A stretch of DNA of 64,000 bases from Zophobihabitans entericus (GCF_011745665.1 NZ_CP050253.1:99418-163417); one strand, 5' to 3'; shown: positions 40,396 through 53,065, counted from the first letter of the stretch. Notes: generated by a model from the letters alone, not told the origin. A program made the numbers and translations.

Positions 40396-40432
40396 AATCT
40401 TTTACCTGTCACAACCTTTTATCTATCATAAA
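40382..40432. repeat. 17-bp tandem repeat at the slmA start
   Basis: Two copies (40382-40398 and 40399-40415), 16 of 17 bases identical, plus a third at 40416-40432 with 13 of 17. Each full copy contains a minus-strand GTGACAGGTAAAAG. Because 17 is not a multiple of 3, the upstream GTG (40412) reads six codons and stops at a TGA that overlaps the slmA GTG. The AGGT of the upstream copy sits where a ribosome binding site for slmA would be. Confidence 0.8.
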
Positions 40433-40443
40433 TAACCCTTAAA

Positions 40444-40902
40444 CTATTTACGTCCCGAATGGCCAAAGCCACCCGCTCCGCGTTCAGTTTCTGTAAACTC
40501 TTCAACGATGTTAAAGTTAGCCTGAACAACAGGTACAATAATAAGTTGTGCAATACGATCACCCGGTTCAACGGTAAAACTTTGCTGACTACGGTTCCAC
40601 AATGGCACAAAAAGCTGTCCCTGATAATCTGAGTCGATGAGTCCGACTAAATTACCAAGTACAATTCCATGCTTAGAACCAAGCCCGGAGCGTGGTAAAA
40701 CTAAAGCAGCTAAACCTGGATCTGCGATATACATTGATAGTCCTGTCGGAGTCAGAACAGTTTCATTAGGTTTAATTTCTGTTGTTTTATCAAACATAGC
40801 ACGCAAATCTATGCCAGCAGAACCTGATGTAGCGTAAGTTGGTAGCGGAAACTCTTTACCTAAACGATTATCTAAAATCTTAATATCAATGTCTTTTTTC
40901 AT
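40444..40902 (-). CDS. dut: Deoxyuridine triphosphatase
   Basis: Hydrolyses dUTP to dUMP, keeping uracil out of DNA and supplying thymidylate synthesis; a homotrimer, 152 residues. The five motifs are seen: [37 protein letters not shown] and the C-terminal [10 protein letters not shown]. Its start lies 17 bp inside the end of coaBC, suggesting translational coupling. Confidence 0.97.
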   Translation of the reverse strand: MKKDIDIKILDNRLGKEFPLPTYATSGSAGIDLRAMFDKTTEIKPNETVLTPTGLSMYIADPGLAALVLPRSGLGSKHGIVLGNLVGLIDSDYQGQLFVPLWNRSQQSFTVEPGDRIAQLIIVPVVQANFNIVEEFTETERGAGGFGHSGRK

Positions 40903-42094
40903 AGTGTTCTACAATCTCTTCGATTAATTGTTTAGCCAACTGTGCTTTGCTTGTCATTGGTAGTTCTTTTTTACCATCTTTCCAATATAGCGTCAGGGCA
41001 TTATTGTCTGAATTAAATCCACTGGTTGTGGATGACACGTCATTAGCACAAATTAAGTCTAAATTCTTTTTCTTTAATTTTGCTAAAGCATATTCTTCAA
41101 TGTGTTGAGTTTCTGCTGCAAAACCAACAACGTATGGTCGGTATTCTGACATGGCAGCAACACCAGCCACAATATCCGGGTTTTTAACGAGCGATAAAGT
41201 TAGTGTCTCCTCACTCTGCTTTTTAATTTTATCTCTGGCAATATTTTCTGCCCGGTAATCAGCAACTGCAGCACAGGCGATAAAAATATCTGCCTGGGTG
41301 GCGTGTTCCATTACTTTTTCCTGCATTTCTAAAGCACTTTCGACATTAATACGCATAACACGTGGAGGAGTCGGTAAATTGACAGGACCTGTAACTAAAG
41401 TGACTTTTGCTCCAAGGGCCGCTGCTGCCTGAGCAATCGCAAATCCCATTTTACCCGAGCTGTGGTTTGTAATATAACGGACAGGATCCAATGCTTCACG
41501 AGTAGGACCGGCAGTAATCACTATATCAAGATGAGACAGTTTGTTAGTACTGACTAACAAATCCTGAATATGTTGTACGATACAGGCTGGTTCAATCATT
41601 CTGCCTGGACCAACATCACCACAAGCCTGAAAACCAGCATCAGGCCCCAGAATATGAACATGACGCTCTACTAATACAGATAGATTTTTTTGTGTCGCAA
41701 GCGCCTGAAACATATTTTGATTCATCGCCGGAGCAATCGCAATTGGTGCAGTTGTTGCTAAACAAAGCGTAGATAGCAGATCATCTGCAATACCTGTTGC
41801 CAATTTTGCAATGATATTAGCAGTTGCTGGTGCAATTAAAACCAGATCGGCCCATTTTGCCAGTTCAATATGTCCCATAGATAATTCAGCCGCTGGGTCA
41901 AACAAACTATTTGATACCCGATTCCCAGAAACGGCTTGTAAAGCCAACGGTGAAACAAAATGCTCAGCAGAACTCGTCATAACAACATGTACTTCAGCAC
42001 CTTGTTTTTTTAACTGGCGTACAAGTTCCGGACATTTATAAGCGGCAATGCCACCAGAAACTCCCAGTACGATATGTTTACCTGTCAGACTCAT
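40886..42094 (-). CDS. coaBC: Bifunctional phosphopantothenoylcysteine decarboxylase/synthetase
   Basis: Joins cysteine to 4'-phosphopantothenate and decarboxylates the product in CoA synthesis; 402 residues (E. coli 406). The N-terminal flavin-dependent CoaC domain shows [22 protein letters not shown] with the active His, PAMNQNMF and a Cys in GFQACGDVG. The CoaB half has [25 protein letters not shown] and a conserved Lys region ARDKIKK. Divergent from radC, as in enteric bacteria. Confidence 0.97.
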   Translation of the reverse strand: MSLTGKHIVLGVSGGIAAYKCPELVRQLKKQGAEVHVVMTSSAEHFVSPLALQAVSGNRVSNSLFDPAAELSMGHIELAKWADLVLIAPATANIIAKLATGIADDLLSTLCLATTAPIAIAPAMNQNMFQALATQKNLSVLVERHVHILGPDAGFQACGDVGPGRMIEPACIVQHIQDLLVSTNKLSHLDIVITAGPTREALDPVRYITNHSSGKMGFAIAQAAAALGAKVTLVTGPVNLPTPPRVMRINVESALEMQEKVMEHATQADIFIACAAVADYRAENIARDKIKKQSEETLTLSLVKNPDIVAGVAAMSEYRPYVVGFAAETQHIEEYALAKLKKKNLDLICANDVSSTTSGFNSDNNALTLYWKDGKKELPMTSKAQLAKQLIEEIVEHYEKRH

Positions 42095-42315
42095 AACAAA
42101 CTCACTAAATAGTAGGTGATACCTAATAATACCATAGAAAAATAGTGCGAAAAAACCATTTACAGAAATAAGTTAGTTTGCACTCACTTTTTGTACTGTT
42201 ACATTTGTTTCAAATAAACATTGGAAGAAAACTCGAAAAATATGATATTCACTATTTAATATCTCTTTCAATTAGCTAGGATAGCAACTTTATTAACTTA
42301 CTTATTGATTTACCA

Positions 42316-42978
42316 ATGAATCCACAATATTTGCAACCAAGGGAGAAGCTCTTATTATACGGAGTACAGTCTTTAAGTGATGCAGAGTTATTAGCAATCT
42401 TTCTGCGTACCGGCGTAAAAGGAACTAATGTACTTACTCTTTCTCAAAATCTACTTAATGAGTTTGGCTCGTTATATCACTTAATTAATGCCGATCATAA
42501 ATCTTTTTGTAGTGAGCCCGGCCTTGGAACAGTGAAATATACCCAACTCAAAGCGGTCGTTGAACTCTCTCATCGTTATTTAAAAGTGCAAATGACCAAA
42601 GAAAGTTCCCTGACCAATCCAAGTCTTACACACCATTATCTGGCCAGCAGACTTGCCGATAAAGAGAGAGAAGTGTTTTTAGTGATATTTCTGGATAACC
42701 AAAATAGAGTTATCTACGCAGAAGAAATGTTTGTAGGTACTTACAATTCTGTTGAAATACATCCGAGAGAAATTATTCGGGAAGCCTTAAAATGTAACGC
42801 TGCAGCACTGATACTCGCCCATAATCACCCATCCGGTATTGCTGAACCCAGTCAGGCAGATCGTAATATTACTTATCAAATAGAACAAGCCTGTGCCTTA
42901 ATTGATATCAGGGTTATTGATCACATTGTTATCGGTAAAGGAGAATATGTCTCTTTTGCTGAGCGAGGGTGGCTTTAA
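42316..42978 (+). CDS. radC: RadC family protein (JAB/MPN domain)
   Basis: A 220-residue protein. An N-terminal helix-hairpin-helix-like part ([14 protein letters not shown]) precedes the JAB/MPN metalloprotease-like domain with [14 protein letters not shown] and the zinc motif [17 protein letters not shown]. The original repair role of RadC has been disproved and the true function is unknown. The 221-bp gap to coaBC should hold two divergent promoters; none is clear. slyX starts about 65 bp downstream. Confidence 0.94.
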   Translation: MNPQYLQPREKLLLYGVQSLSDAELLAIFLRTGVKGTNVLTLSQNLLNEFGSLYHLINADHKSFCSEPGLGTVKYTQLKAVVELSHRYLKVQMTKESSLTNPSLTHHYLASRLADKEREVFLVIFLDNQNRVIYAEEMFVGTYNSVEIHPREIIREALKCNAAALILAHNHPSGIAEPSQADRNITYQIEQACALIDIRVIDHIVIGKGEYVSFAERGWL

Positions 42979-43045
42979 GCCTCCCTCTTTTACTCTTTTT
43001 TCAGGTATAATACATTACTTTACCAATTAAATGATGATAATTACT

Positions 43046-43264
43046 ATGACCAATGAACAACTAAATCAGCGTCTGGAGTTACTTGAAACCAAAGCTGCCT
43101 TTCAGGAAGTAACGATTGAACATTTAAACCAAACGGTGATTCAGTTACAACTGGAGTCGGCTAAGCTAAAAGAACAACTCAAATTATTATCAGACAAGTA
43201 CAAATCGTCTCAGGTATCGCATATTGCTAGCATGTCAGAAGAAACTCCACCACCACATTATTAA
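43046..43264 (+). CDS. slyX: SlyX family protein
   Basis: Small coiled-coil protein of about 72 residues from ATG 43046 (E. coli SlyX 72); function unknown. [19 protein letters not shown] matches the family core and the end EETPPPHY is identical to E. coli SlyX. In-frame ATGs at 43031 and 43034 exist but lengthen the protein without support; no good ribosome binding site distinguishes them. In E. coli it lies beside slyD, not radC. Confidence 0.88.
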   Translation: MTNEQLNQRLELLETKAAFQEVTIEHLNQTVIQLQLESAKLKEQLKLLSDKYKSSQVSHIASMSEETPPPHY

Positions 43265-43527
43265 ATACCTTAAGAATTATAAAAAAATACATCCCAGTAA
43301 CCTAAAAACACACTTTTTAAAATTAGAAAGGCCGCCTTCTCCTGATATTATTTTACATATCAAGAAATATCTTAAATATTCGAATTAAAACTTGATAAGC
43401 CTCAGTTTTTTAACTAAGATTCACACGAAAAAATAATAAAAACTTGATTAAATAAGACAAAAAACGGATAGGGATGCTAACTATCGCCTGATAATAAGCA
43501 TAACTAAAAACAATAAGAAAATTAATA

Positions 43528-44601
43528 ATGAAAAAAATCAATATAATAACTTCAGTAGTAATATTAGCTACCGGCATTTCATGCGCTTTCGCTGCACTTA
43601 ATGGTACTACCGTTAATGTAATCAGAGGTGATGCACCATACTTAACTCATATCGATACTGGCGATGTTAATGTGCCTGCTCACGTATACTTTTTTAGAAT
43701 GTTAACAGATGGTACTACAGTTGATATTTCAACCCTACCTCCACCAGAAAATAAAGTTCAAGTATACGATACCTTAGCTGTACGTTTTAGGATCTATGAT
43801 AACAATGGGGATCAACCTCCTAACAGCTACTTTGGTATTCAAGGTAAAAAATCACCAGATAATGAAGATATTGATACTTATTTTATATTAACGAATCCAG
43901 CTGGAGTTACCTCTACTGTTGGACCAAATGGATATAGTTTACCTGATATTTCAACAGTTAAACCATATTATACTGCAATGATGCAATATTCTATTGGCCC
44001 TGACTTACTGGGCTATAAATATGTCGGATTCAACTTAGCGGCAGTGACAAGTTACGGACTACCATATAACGGTACCATTTATAGTGGGCAAAATGCTTAT
44101 AACATACCAGGTATACCATCTACAGTACCGGACCCGGAAGATCCATGGCCAATCCAGCCTAATCCACAAATAACTGTAGGAATATTTAAAGCCAGTGACA
44201 TGCCAGCAGATGTTAATGGCGGACCTGCTGGAATAACGCCACTATCAGCAGCTTCATCAACAGAAACTCTAAAACTTGGTGAACGATATATTGCATTTAT
44301 ATGGCGAGATCGAAATGGTAATGGTTTATATGACACTGGTGAATCAATTTATCAAGACTATATGGGATCAGCACGGCTAAAATATACCTGGTCAGTTTAC
44401 GATGGTAATGCTGCAGCCGGAGGAAGCGTGGCAACCGGCAGTAAAATCATTCTTGAACAAAATACCAGCACAAAAATTATCACATTACCGCAAACCAATG
44501 CTGAAGTATTTACTAAATGGCCAAGTGCTTCTGGCAATGGTCTGCCTACTACAGAAGCAGGTATTCAGGGCTTCAAACTACAAGTTGATGTTGACTGGTA
44601 A
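43528..44601 (+). CDS. Exported protein of unknown function, possibly SinI-like autotransporter-associated
   Basis: A 357-residue protein with a clear signal peptide (residues 1-22, cleavage after CAFA). The rest is rich in Thr, Pro, Gly, Asp and Asn, without further membrane segments, suggesting beta-structure in the periplasm or outside. Near residue 265 is DRNGNGLYDTGES, a DxNxNxxxD loop like those that bind calcium. Overall character recalls SinI-type proteins encoded beside SinH intimin-like autotransporters, but no autotransporter is adjacent here. That link is a recollection with low certainty. It has a strong terminator; the 263 bp upstream show no identifiable motif. Confidence 0.7.
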   Translation: MKKINIITSVVILATGISCAFAALNGTTVNVIRGDAPYLTHIDTGDVNVPAHVYFFRMLTDGTTVDISTLPPPENKVQVYDTLAVRFRIYDNNGDQPPNSYFGIQGKKSPDNEDIDTYFILTNPAGVTSTVGPNGYSLPDISTVKPYYTAMMQYSIGPDLLGYKYVGFNLAAVTSYGLPYNGTIYSGQNAYNIPGIPSTVPDPEDPWPIQPNPQITVGIFKASDMPADVNGGPAGITPLSAASSTETLKLGERYIAFIWRDRNGNGLYDTGESIYQDYMGSARLKYTWSVYDGNAAAGGSVATGSKIILEQNTSTKIITLPQTNAEVFTKWPSASGNGLPTTEAGIQGFKLQVDVDW

Positions 44602-44617
44602 AATTAATCATAAACAG

Positions 44618-44640
44618 AGCCTGCAATGCAGGCTTTTTTT
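44618..44640 (+). terminator. Terminator after the exported-protein gene
   Basis: AGCCTGC/GCAGGCT stem (44618-44624 with 44628-44634) followed by seven T. Confidence 0.85.
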
Positions 44641-44641
44641 A

Positions 44642-45544
44642 TTAATAAATTTTACTTCTTCGCGTTCTTAAAAAGACATACCCGCGATAAATAACCAGTG
44701 CAACAAATATCAGGGTACAACCAACCCATTTCATCCATGGCATTGGCTCATCATAGAAGACTACACTAAATAGTAGTGTCCAGATTGGTTCAAGAATCAT
44801 AATGATTGCAGCATTACCAATATTTACATGTTTTTGTCCCACTGCCTGTAGTACATAACGCAAGCAGGTAGCAATAATCACACTGGCAAAGAACCAGGCC
44901 CAAATAGAAAGAGGAATTGCTTCTGGCCAGTCCTCAAATAGAAAAGAGAGCACTGAGCAGATAACAGCATTACAAAAAAATTGAATACAAGTAAGAGGAA
45001 AAATAGCAATTTTCTGTAATAGTCTGGCATTTAAAGTAAAATATAGTGCTAATGCAATCGCAGAACCTAAAAACCATAATTGTCCGATCGAGAATGTCCA
45101 GCCATTAGTTAAAGATAAAAATAACAGACCGCTAATAGCAATTGGCAAAGAGACCCAGAAAACAGACAATGGCTTCTCTTTAAATAATAACCAGACAACT
45201 AAAGGAACTAATAGGATAGACAAGCTGAGAATAAAAGCACCTTCACCTAAAGAGCTACTGGTACTCACTGCAATAACCCAAAATAGCATCTGTACGGTTT
45301 GCAAGGAACCAAGACCCACAGCTTTTGGAATGTTGGAGAAACTAATCTTTTGGTGAGTTGATATACATAAAGGAAAAATAATTACTGCAGCAAAGATGAA
45401 TCGTAACGCCATAAAGCCAATAATCGGCATTCCCTGAATGGCTTCTTTAGTGAAGATCCATCCGGCAGCGGCAATTAATGTAGTCACTACTAACATCCAT
45501 TCGCCATAGCGCTTCGCATCTAACAAGCTATATTCCTTATTCAA
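44642..45544 (-). CDS. EamA-family (DMT) transporter
   Basis: Polytopic inner-membrane protein of 300 residues with about ten hydrophobic segments in two EamA repeats. The repeat ends are recognisable (SLGEGAFILSLSILLVPLVVW in the first half, IGNAAIIMILEPIWTLLFSV in the second). The family exports small metabolites such as amino acids; no substrate can be assigned. It stands alone, convergent with the exported-protein gene. Confidence 0.88.
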   Translation of the reverse strand: MNKEYSLLDAKRYGEWMLVVTTLIAAAGWIFTKEAIQGMPIIGFMALRFIFAAVIIFPLCISTHQKISFSNIPKAVGLGSLQTVQMLFWVIAVSTSSSLGEGAFILSLSILLVPLVVWLLFKEKPLSVFWVSLPIAISGLLFLSLTNGWTFSIGQLWFLGSAIALALYFTLNARLLQKIAIFPLTCIQFFCNAVICSVLSFLFEDWPEAIPLSIWAWFFASVIIATCLRYVLQAVGQKHVNIGNAAIIMILEPIWTLLFSVVFYDEPMPWMKWVGCTLIFVALVIYRGYVFLRTRRSKIY

Positions 45545-45723
45545 TAATATATGTTCAATAAATAGATAAATTTAACCATTTGATTAATAAATACTTTTTC
45601 ATTTAAGATAACAGACAAATGGATGGACTAAAATATATCTTTAAGTTAGAGCTATCATATATGAAAATTTTAAAAAATACCTTTGTCCAACCACTGAATA
45701 AGCAAATATTTTTATTCACAGAT

Positions 45724-45750
45724 ATAAAAAAACCGTTCATAAGAACGGCT
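45724..45750 (-). terminator. Terminator of the alpha operon (after rplQ)
   Basis: CCGTTC/GAACGG stem (45733-45738 with 45743-45748) and a run of seven T on the minus strand, 26 bp past the rplQ stop. Confidence 0.85.
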
Positions 45751-45775
45751 TTTTCAATTCAATAATAATTACTTA

Positions 45776-46162
45776 TTATTCAGCAGCTGCAACTTCTTCA
45801 ACTACCGGGCGATCAACTAACTCAATGTAAGCCATTGGAGCATTGTCACCAGCACGGAAACCACATTTCATGATGCGAGTGTAACCACCAGCACGGTTAG
45901 CAAAACGTGGACCTAAATCCGTGAATAATTTTTTCACTGTATCGTTATCACGAGTACGAGCAAATGCCAAACGACGATTAGCTACGCTATCACTTTTGGC
46001 TAAAGTAATTAATGGTTCAACCACACGACGCAGTTCTTTAGCCTTAGGTAAAGTCGTCTTAATGATTTCGTGCTCGACAAGAGAACTTGCCATATTACGA
46101 AACATCGCTTGACGATGACTGCTATTACGATTCAGTTGACGACCACTTTTACGATGGCGCAT
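45776..46162 (-). CDS. rplQ: 50S ribosomal protein L17
   Basis: Last gene of the alpha operon; 128 residues (E. coli 127). Starts [20 protein letters not shown] and contains [29 protein letters not shown], both diagnostic of L17, which lies near the peptide exit tunnel. The C-terminus ends in an Ala/Glu-rich tail. It follows rpoA by 31 bp. Confidence 0.98.
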   Translation of the reverse strand: MRHRKSGRQLNRNSSHRQAMFRNMASSLVEHEIIKTTLPKAKELRRVVEPLITLAKSDSVANRRLAFARTRDNDTVKKLFTDLGPRFANRAGGYTRIMKCGFRAGDNAPMAYIELVDRPVVEEVAAAE

Positions 46163-46193
46163 AACTTTATCCTTCTAATAAAACTTCAAGCTA

Positions 46194-47183
46194 TTAGTCT
46201 TCAACAATACTTGCAGGTGGCCAGTTCTCAAGGCGCATGCCTAAAGACAGACCACGTGAAGCGAGCACGTCCTTAATTTCAGTAAGAGATTTCTTACCAA
46301 GATTAGGCGTTTTTAATAACTCAACTTCAGTACGTTGTACTAAATCACCGATATAATGAACCGCTTCTGCTTTTAAGCAATTTGCAGACCGAACTGTTAA
46401 CTCTAAATCATCTACTGGACGTAGAAGAATTGGGTCAAATTCAGGTTTATCTTCTTTCACTTCTGGTTGACGTACATCACGTAAATCAACGAAAGCTTCA
46501 AGCTGTTCAGCCAAAATGGTTGACGCACGGCGAATTGATTCTTCCGGATCAATTGTACCGTTAGTTTCCATATCAATAACTAATTTATCTAAGTCCGTAC
46601 GTTGTTCAACACGAGCCGCTTCAACTGTATAAGCAATACGCTCAACAGGACTAAAACACGCATCAACGAGTAAACGACCAATTGGACGATCTTCGTCTTC
46701 AGACTGACTACGTGCAGAAGCTGGAACATAGCCACGACCACGTTGTACACGAATACGCATACTAATAGAGGCATTAGCATCTGTAAGATGACAAATAACA
46801 TGATCTGCATTGACAACTTCAACATCAGCGTCATGAATAATATCAGCGGCAGTAACTGCACCTACACCTGATTTATTCAATGTCAGCATCACATCATCTT
46901 TACCATGAACTCGAATCGCTAACTTTTTCAAGTTTAGCAGAATATCAAGTACATCTTCCTGAACACCTTCTTTAGTGCTGTACTCATGAAGAACACCATC
47001 AATTTCGACTTCAGTGACAGCACATCCCGGCATTGATGATAATAAAATACGGCGCAGTGCATTACCTAGAGTATGACCAAAACCACGTTCTAATGGTTCA
47101 AGGGTCACCTTAGCATGCGTCGAACTATATTGTTCGATATCAACTAGGTGAGGTTTTAAAAACTCTGTTACAGAACCCTGCAT
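46194..47183 (-). CDS. rpoA: RNA polymerase alpha subunit
   Basis: 329 residues, identical in length to E. coli. The N-terminal domain, which dimerises and seeds assembly with beta and beta', shows [26 protein letters not shown]. The C-terminal domain, which binds UP elements and activators such as NtrC or CpxR, shows [25 protein letters not shown]. Located between rpsD and rplQ. Confidence 0.98.
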   Translation of the reverse strand: MQGSVTEFLKPHLVDIEQYSSTHAKVTLEPLERGFGHTLGNALRRILLSSMPGCAVTEVEIDGVLHEYSTKEGVQEDVLDILLNLKKLAIRVHGKDDVMLTLNKSGVGAVTAADIIHDADVEVVNADHVICHLTDANASISMRIRVQRGRGYVPASARSQSEDEDRPIGRLLVDACFSPVERIAYTVEAARVEQRTDLDKLVIDMETNGTIDPEESIRRASTILAEQLEAFVDLRDVRQPEVKEDKPEFDPILLRPVDDLELTVRSANCLKAEAVHYIGDLVQRTEVELLKTPNLGKKSLTEIKDVLASRGLSLGMRLENWPPASIVED

Positions 47184-47208
47184 TGTGTCCTCTCTTAAGT
47201 ACTAAACT

Positions 47209-47847
<639 letters not shown>

Positions 47848-47857
47848 CTAAAACGTC

Positions 47858-48250
<393 letters not shown>

Positions 48251-48263
48251 TTAATTTCCCCGA

Positions 48264-48620
48264 TTATTTCTTGATAGGCTTACGCGGTCCCTTACGGGTA
48301 CGAGCGTTAGTCTTAGTACGTTGGCCACGGACAGGAAGTCCACGACGATGACGTATACCACGATAACAACCAAGGTCCATTAAACGCTTGATACTCATAG
48401 TTACTTCACGACGTAAGTCACCTTCAACAGTGAATTTCGCAACTTGTTCACGTAACTTTTCAATCTGATCTTCAGATAGTTCTCTGATCTTAACATGCTC
48501 ATCAATACCAGCTGCTTGGCAAATAGCTTTAGCGCGAGTATTTCCGATACCATAAATTGCTTGTAACGCAATTACAGTATGTTGTTGATCAGGAATGTTA
48601 ATGCCTGCTATACGGGCCAC
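48264..48620 (-). CDS. rpsM: 30S ribosomal protein S13
   Basis: First gene of the alpha operon; 118 residues as in E. coli. Starts [20 protein letters not shown] from a GTG codon at 48620, as in E. coli, with AAGGAG eight bases before it. The tail [20 protein letters not shown] contacts tRNA in the P site. Translation is expected to be repressed by S4 through the leader pseudoknot. Confidence 0.98.
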   Translation of the reverse strand: MARIAGINIPDQQHTVIALQAIYGIGNTRAKAICQAAGIDEHVKIRELSEDQIEKLREQVAKFTVEGDLRREVTMSIKRLMDLGCYRGIRHRRGLPVRGQRTKTNARTRKGPRKPIKK

Positions 48621-48699
48621 TATGCACTCCTTTTAAGTAAAATGAAACAACCCCCATGCTGAAAAGCCCGTTTTCAGGATACTCATATAGAGGTTGTTT
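48612..48699 (-). ncRNA. Alpha-operon leader (S4-binding ribosome-binding-site pseudoknot)
   Basis: On the minus strand an outer stem AAACAACC/GGTTGTTT (48699-48692 with 48652-48645) encloses GAGTATCCTGAAAACGGGC, continuing TTTTCAGCATGG. This inner part is, as I recall it, the same as the E. coli alpha-operon leader. It ends in the ribosome binding site and GTG of rpsM. It is the known target by which S4 traps the ribosome and represses the operon. Confidence 0.85.
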
Positions 48700-48722
48700 G
48701 ATAAAAAAATATTAGGCTGGCT

Positions 48723-48752
48723 ATTCTAGCCAGCTATACCACACTTTTGCAA
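48723..48752 (-). promoter_or_regulatory. Alpha-operon promoter with overlapping hairpin
   Basis: Minus strand TTGCAA (48752-48747), 18-bp spacer, TAGAAT (48728-48723). The -10 sits within a perfect dyad GCTGGCTA/TAGCCAGC (48716-48734), an arrangement also remembered from the E. coli alpha promoter. The dyad with the T-run at 48701-48707 could also attenuate read-through from the spc operon. Confidence 0.6.
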
Positions 48753-48794
48753 GAAAAATATGTAAAACAGACAATATAAAAGTTAATTAAAAAA

Positions 48795-48908
48795 TTAACC
48801 CTGACGTTGTTTATGTTTTAAATCAACACAAATTACACGCACGGTACCGTGACGTTTAATAATTTTACAGTTGCGACACAATCTCTTGACTGAAGCACGA
48901 ACTTTCAT
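48795..48908 (-). CDS. rpmJ: 50S ribosomal protein L36
   Basis: A 37-residue gene found by reading the gap between secY and rpsM. It starts [20 protein letters not shown] and ends KHKQRQG. Cys11, Cys14, Cys27 and His32 form the zinc ribbon, so this is the zinc-binding (C+) form. It is the last gene of the spc operon. It lies 28 bp after secY. Confidence 0.97.
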   Translation of the reverse strand: MKVRASVKRLCRNCKIIKRHGTVRVICVDLKHKQRQG

Positions 48909-48936
48909 TTTTGTCTCCGTAACTTCTCAAGCTTTC

Positions 48937-50280
48937 TTATCGGCCATAGCCTTTAAGGTTTGCTTTCTTTAAAACTGACTCATAACGATTTGGCATCATA
49001 AGAGTCTGAATTTGAGCCATAAAGTCCATTATAACAACAACAACGATAAGTAATGAAGTACCACCGAAGTAGAACGATACTTTCATTGCAGAAGTCATAA
49101 ACATAGGAACTAAACAGACGAACGTAATATATAAAGCACCAACTAGTGTTAAACGAGTCATTACTTTATCAACATACTTAGCAGTTTGTTCCCCTGGACG
49201 TATTCCAGGTATAAATGCACCAGATTTCTTAAGCTGATCTGCTGTTTCTCGCGGATTAAATACTAATGCAGTATAGAAGAAACAGAAGAATATAATTGCA
49301 GATGCATACAGTAAAATATATAGAGGTTGCTCTGGTGATAGATATTGTCTTAATAAAACAAAAGCATATCTCCAGCCTTGACCATCCCCTTGTAACCATG
49401 AAGCCATCATTGAAGGTAACATGATAATTGTTGAAGCAAAGATAGCAGGGATAACACCAGCCATATTTATTTTCAACGGTAAATGGGTGCTTTGAGCAGC
49501 ATATACACGGCGACCTTGTTGACGTTGTGCGTAGTTAACAACAATACGACGTTGACCACGTTCAACAAACACAACAAAATAGGTAATACCAATAACTAAT
49601 GCAGCAACAACTAGTAGCAGAAGTGGGTGTAGGACACCTGAACGAGCCTGTTCAATAGTTTCACCAATAGCCACAGGTAAACCTGCAACAATACCAGCAA
49701 AAATAATGATAGAGATGCCGTTACCAACACCTCTTTCTGTAATTTGCTCACCTAGCCACATTAGGAACATTGTTCCTGTAACTAGGCTCACTGTAGCGAT
49801 AAAGTAGAACGAAAATCCTGGGTTAATAACCACTTGGCCAAAACCCGGAATATTCGGTAAACCAGTCGCAATACCCACTGCCTGTACAATAGCAAGTGCT
49901 AAAGTACCGTAACGAGTATATTGACTGATTTTACGTCTACCTGACTCACCTTCTTTCTTTAACTCTGCTAAAGCCGGACTAATTGCTGTTAATAACTGCA
50001 CGATAATCGACGCAGAAATATAAGGCATAATCCCCAGAGCAAAGATAGAAGCACGACTAAGTGCACCACCAGAGAACATGTTAAACATGCTGATGATGCC
50101 ATTGTCGCTTGCAGCTTGTTTGAGCAATTCAGAAAGCTCGCCAGCATTAATACCAGGAACTGGAATAAAAGAGCCAATACGGAAGACGATAAGTGCTAAA
50201 AGAACGAAAATTAAACGTCTTTTTAGTTCACTTACGCCACCACGTGCGCTTTGATAATCTAATCCTGGTTGCTTTGCCAT
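48937..50280 (-). CDS. secY: Protein translocase subunit SecY
   Basis: Ten-segment inner-membrane channel of the Sec translocon; 447 residues (E. coli 443). Characteristic stretches are [16 protein letters not shown], the plug region [25 protein letters not shown] and the cytoplasmic loop [14 protein letters not shown]. It sits in the spc operon between rplO and rpmJ. SecB, the export chaperone that feeds this channel, is encoded 12 kb away. Confidence 0.98.
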   Translation of the reverse strand: MAKQPGLDYQSARGGVSELKRRLIFVLLALIVFRIGSFIPVPGINAGELSELLKQAASDNGIISMFNMFSGGALSRASIFALGIMPYISASIIVQLLTAISPALAELKKEGESGRRKISQYTRYGTLALAIVQAVGIATGLPNIPGFGQVVINPGFSFYFIATVSLVTGTMFLMWLGEQITERGVGNGISIIIFAGIVAGLPVAIGETIEQARSGVLHPLLLLVVAALVIGITYFVVFVERGQRRIVVNYAQRQQGRRVYAAQSTHLPLKINMAGVIPAIFASTIIMLPSMMASWLQGDGQGWRYAFVLLRQYLSPEQPLYILLYASAIIFFCFFYTALVFNPRETADQLKKSGAFIPGIRPGEQTAKYVDKVMTRLTLVGALYITFVCLVPMFMTSAMKVSFYFGGTSLLIVVVVIMDFMAQIQTLMMPNRYESVLKKANLKGYGR

Positions 50281-50288
50281 CTTTCTAA

Positions 50289-50723
50289 CTATTCCTCGAT
50301 TTTTCCGCCAGCAGCTTCAATAGCAGCTTTAGCACCTTTAGTAACACGAATACCACGAACAGTTACAGGTTTAGAAATCTCACCCGCAAGCATAATTTTC
50401 GCATATTCAATTTGTGTACCAATTAGTTTTGCTGCTTTCAAGCTATTCAGATCAATTACATCGCCTTCAACTTTTGCAATGTCAGCAAGACGAACTTGCG
50501 CAGTAACCATTGCTTTACGTGAAGTAAAACCAAATTTTGGTAAACGACGATATAAAGGCATTTGACCACCTTCGAACCCACGACGAACACCGCCGCCTGA
50601 ACGAGAAGTCTGACCTTTAACACCACGTGTACCAGTTTTACCTAAGCCTGAGCCAATACCACGACCAAGACGCTTAGGAGCGTGTTTTGAACCTTCAGCA
50701 GGAGATAAAGTATTTAAACGCAT
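50289..50723 (-). CDS. rplO: 50S ribosomal protein L15
   Basis: 144 residues as in E. coli. Starts [20 protein letters not shown] and has the Gly/Arg-rich extension [19 protein letters not shown] that reaches into 23S rRNA. It is followed by secY after 8 bp and preceded by rpmD with a 3-bp gap. Confidence 0.98.
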   Translation of the reverse strand: MRLNTLSPAEGSKHAPKRLGRGIGSGLGKTGTRGVKGQTSRSGGGVRRGFEGGQMPLYRRLPKFGFTSRKAMVTAQVRLADIAKVEGDVIDLNSLKAAKLIGTQIEYAKIMLAGEISKPVTVRGIRVTKGAKAAIEAAGGKIEE

Positions 50724-50726
50724 TAC

Positions 50727-50906
50727 TTACTCCTCAACTTTAACCATGTATGAAACTCGGTTAACCATACCGCGAACTGCAGGTGTATCTTCGCGCTCAA
50801 CAGTATGACCAATGCGACGTAGTCCTAAACCAACTAATGTTGCTTTATGTTTTGGCAAACGGCCAATTGAACTACGAGTTTGTGTAATTTTGATAGTCTT
50901 TGCCAT
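50727..50906 (-). CDS. rpmD: 50S ribosomal protein L30
   Basis: A 59-residue gene read between rpsE and rplO. It starts [20 protein letters not shown], continues [19 protein letters not shown], and ends MVKVEE, the normal L30 layout and length (E. coli 59). It starts 6 bp after rpsE. Confidence 0.97.
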   Translation of the reverse strand: MAKTIKITQTRSSIGRLPKHKATLVGLGLRRIGHTVEREDTPAVRGMVNRVSYMVKVEE

Positions 50907-50912
50907 GGTTTC

Positions 50913-51422
<510 letters not shown>

Positions 51423-51427
51423 CTACC

Positions 51428-51781
51428 TTAGAACTGAAGGCCAGCTTCGCGAGCAGCATCTGCTAGCGCCTGGACTCGACCATGATATTGGAAACCAGAG
51501 CGGTCAAAAGAAACATCTTTGATGTCTTTTGCCAGTGCACGCTCAGCAATAGCTTTACCTACTGCAGCTGCGGCATCTTTGTTCCCAGTGTATTTAATGC
51601 TTTCGCTAATAGCTTTTTCTAAAGTAGAAGCAGCTACTAAAACCTCTGAACCGTTGGCAGCGATAATTTGCGCATAAATATGACGTGGAGTGCGGTGAAC
51701 AACCAAACGTGTTGCACGTAACTCTTTAATCTTATGGCGCGCTTTCGTTGCACGACGGATACGAGCTGATTTCTTATCCAT
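51428..51781 (-). CDS. rplR: 50S ribosomal protein L18
   Basis: 5S rRNA-binding protein; 117 residues as in E. coli. Starts [20 protein letters not shown] and ends [20 protein letters not shown], both diagnostic. Lies 9 bp after rplF. Confidence 0.98.
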   Translation of the reverse strand: MDKKSARIRRATKARHKIKELRATRLVVHRTPRHIYAQIIAANGSEVLVAASTLEKAISESIKYTGNKDAAAAVGKAIAERALAKDIKDVSFDRSGFQYHGRVQALADAAREAGLQF

Positions 51782-51790
51782 AGTGTTACC

Positions 51791-52324
51791 CTACTTCTTC
51801 TTAGCTTCTTTAGTACGCACGACTTCGTCTGCGTAACGAACACCTTTACCTTTATAAGGTTCAGGACGACGATAAGAGCGAATATCTGCTGCAACTTGTC
51901 CAATTAACTGTTTATCAGCGCTTTTCAGGATGATTTCAGTTTGTGATGGACACTCAGCGGTAACGCCTGCTGGTAGTTTATGTTCAATTGGATGTGAAAA
52001 ACCAAGAGACAGACCTACAGCATTACCTTTTAATTGTGCACGATAACCGACACCAACTAATAAAAGTTTTTTAGTAAAGCCAGTAGTAACACCAACAACC
52101 ATTGAATTAATCAATGCGCGTGCTGTACCTGCATGAGCCCAAGCATCTGCATAACCATCGCGTGGAGCGAAAGTAACAGAACCAGCTTCATGCTTAACAA
52201 CAACAGCATTGTTAACTGTGCGAGATAACTCGCCGTTTTTACCTTTAATCGAAATTACCTGACCATCGAGTTTTACCTCTACGCCCGCAGGAATAACGAC
52301 AGGTGCTTTTGCAACACGAGACAT
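51791..52324 (-). CDS. rplF: 50S ribosomal protein L6
   Basis: 177 residues as in E. coli. Two L6 domains; the second carries the signature [20 protein letters not shown] near the C-terminus. Starts [19 protein letters not shown]. Confidence 0.98.
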   Translation of the reverse strand: MSRVAKAPVVIPAGVEVKLDGQVISIKGKNGELSRTVNNAVVVKHEAGSVTFAPRDGYADAWAHAGTARALINSMVVGVTTGFTKKLLLVGVGYRAQLKGNAVGLSLGFSHPIEHKLPAGVTAECPSQTEIILKSADKQLIGQVAADIRSYRRPEPYKGKGVRYADEVVRTKEAKKK

Positions 52325-52335
52325 TTTTTTCTCCC

Positions 52336-52728
<393 letters not shown>

Positions 52729-52748
52729 CTATAATACTCCCCGGATTA

Positions 52749-53060
<312 letters not shown>

Positions 53061-53065
53061 CTACC

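Noticed and set aside
43265-43527. Gap between slyX and the exported-protein gene searched for small genes or repeats
   Set aside because: Only AT-rich sequence and short similar words (aaaacttgat) were seen; nothing that supports a feature.
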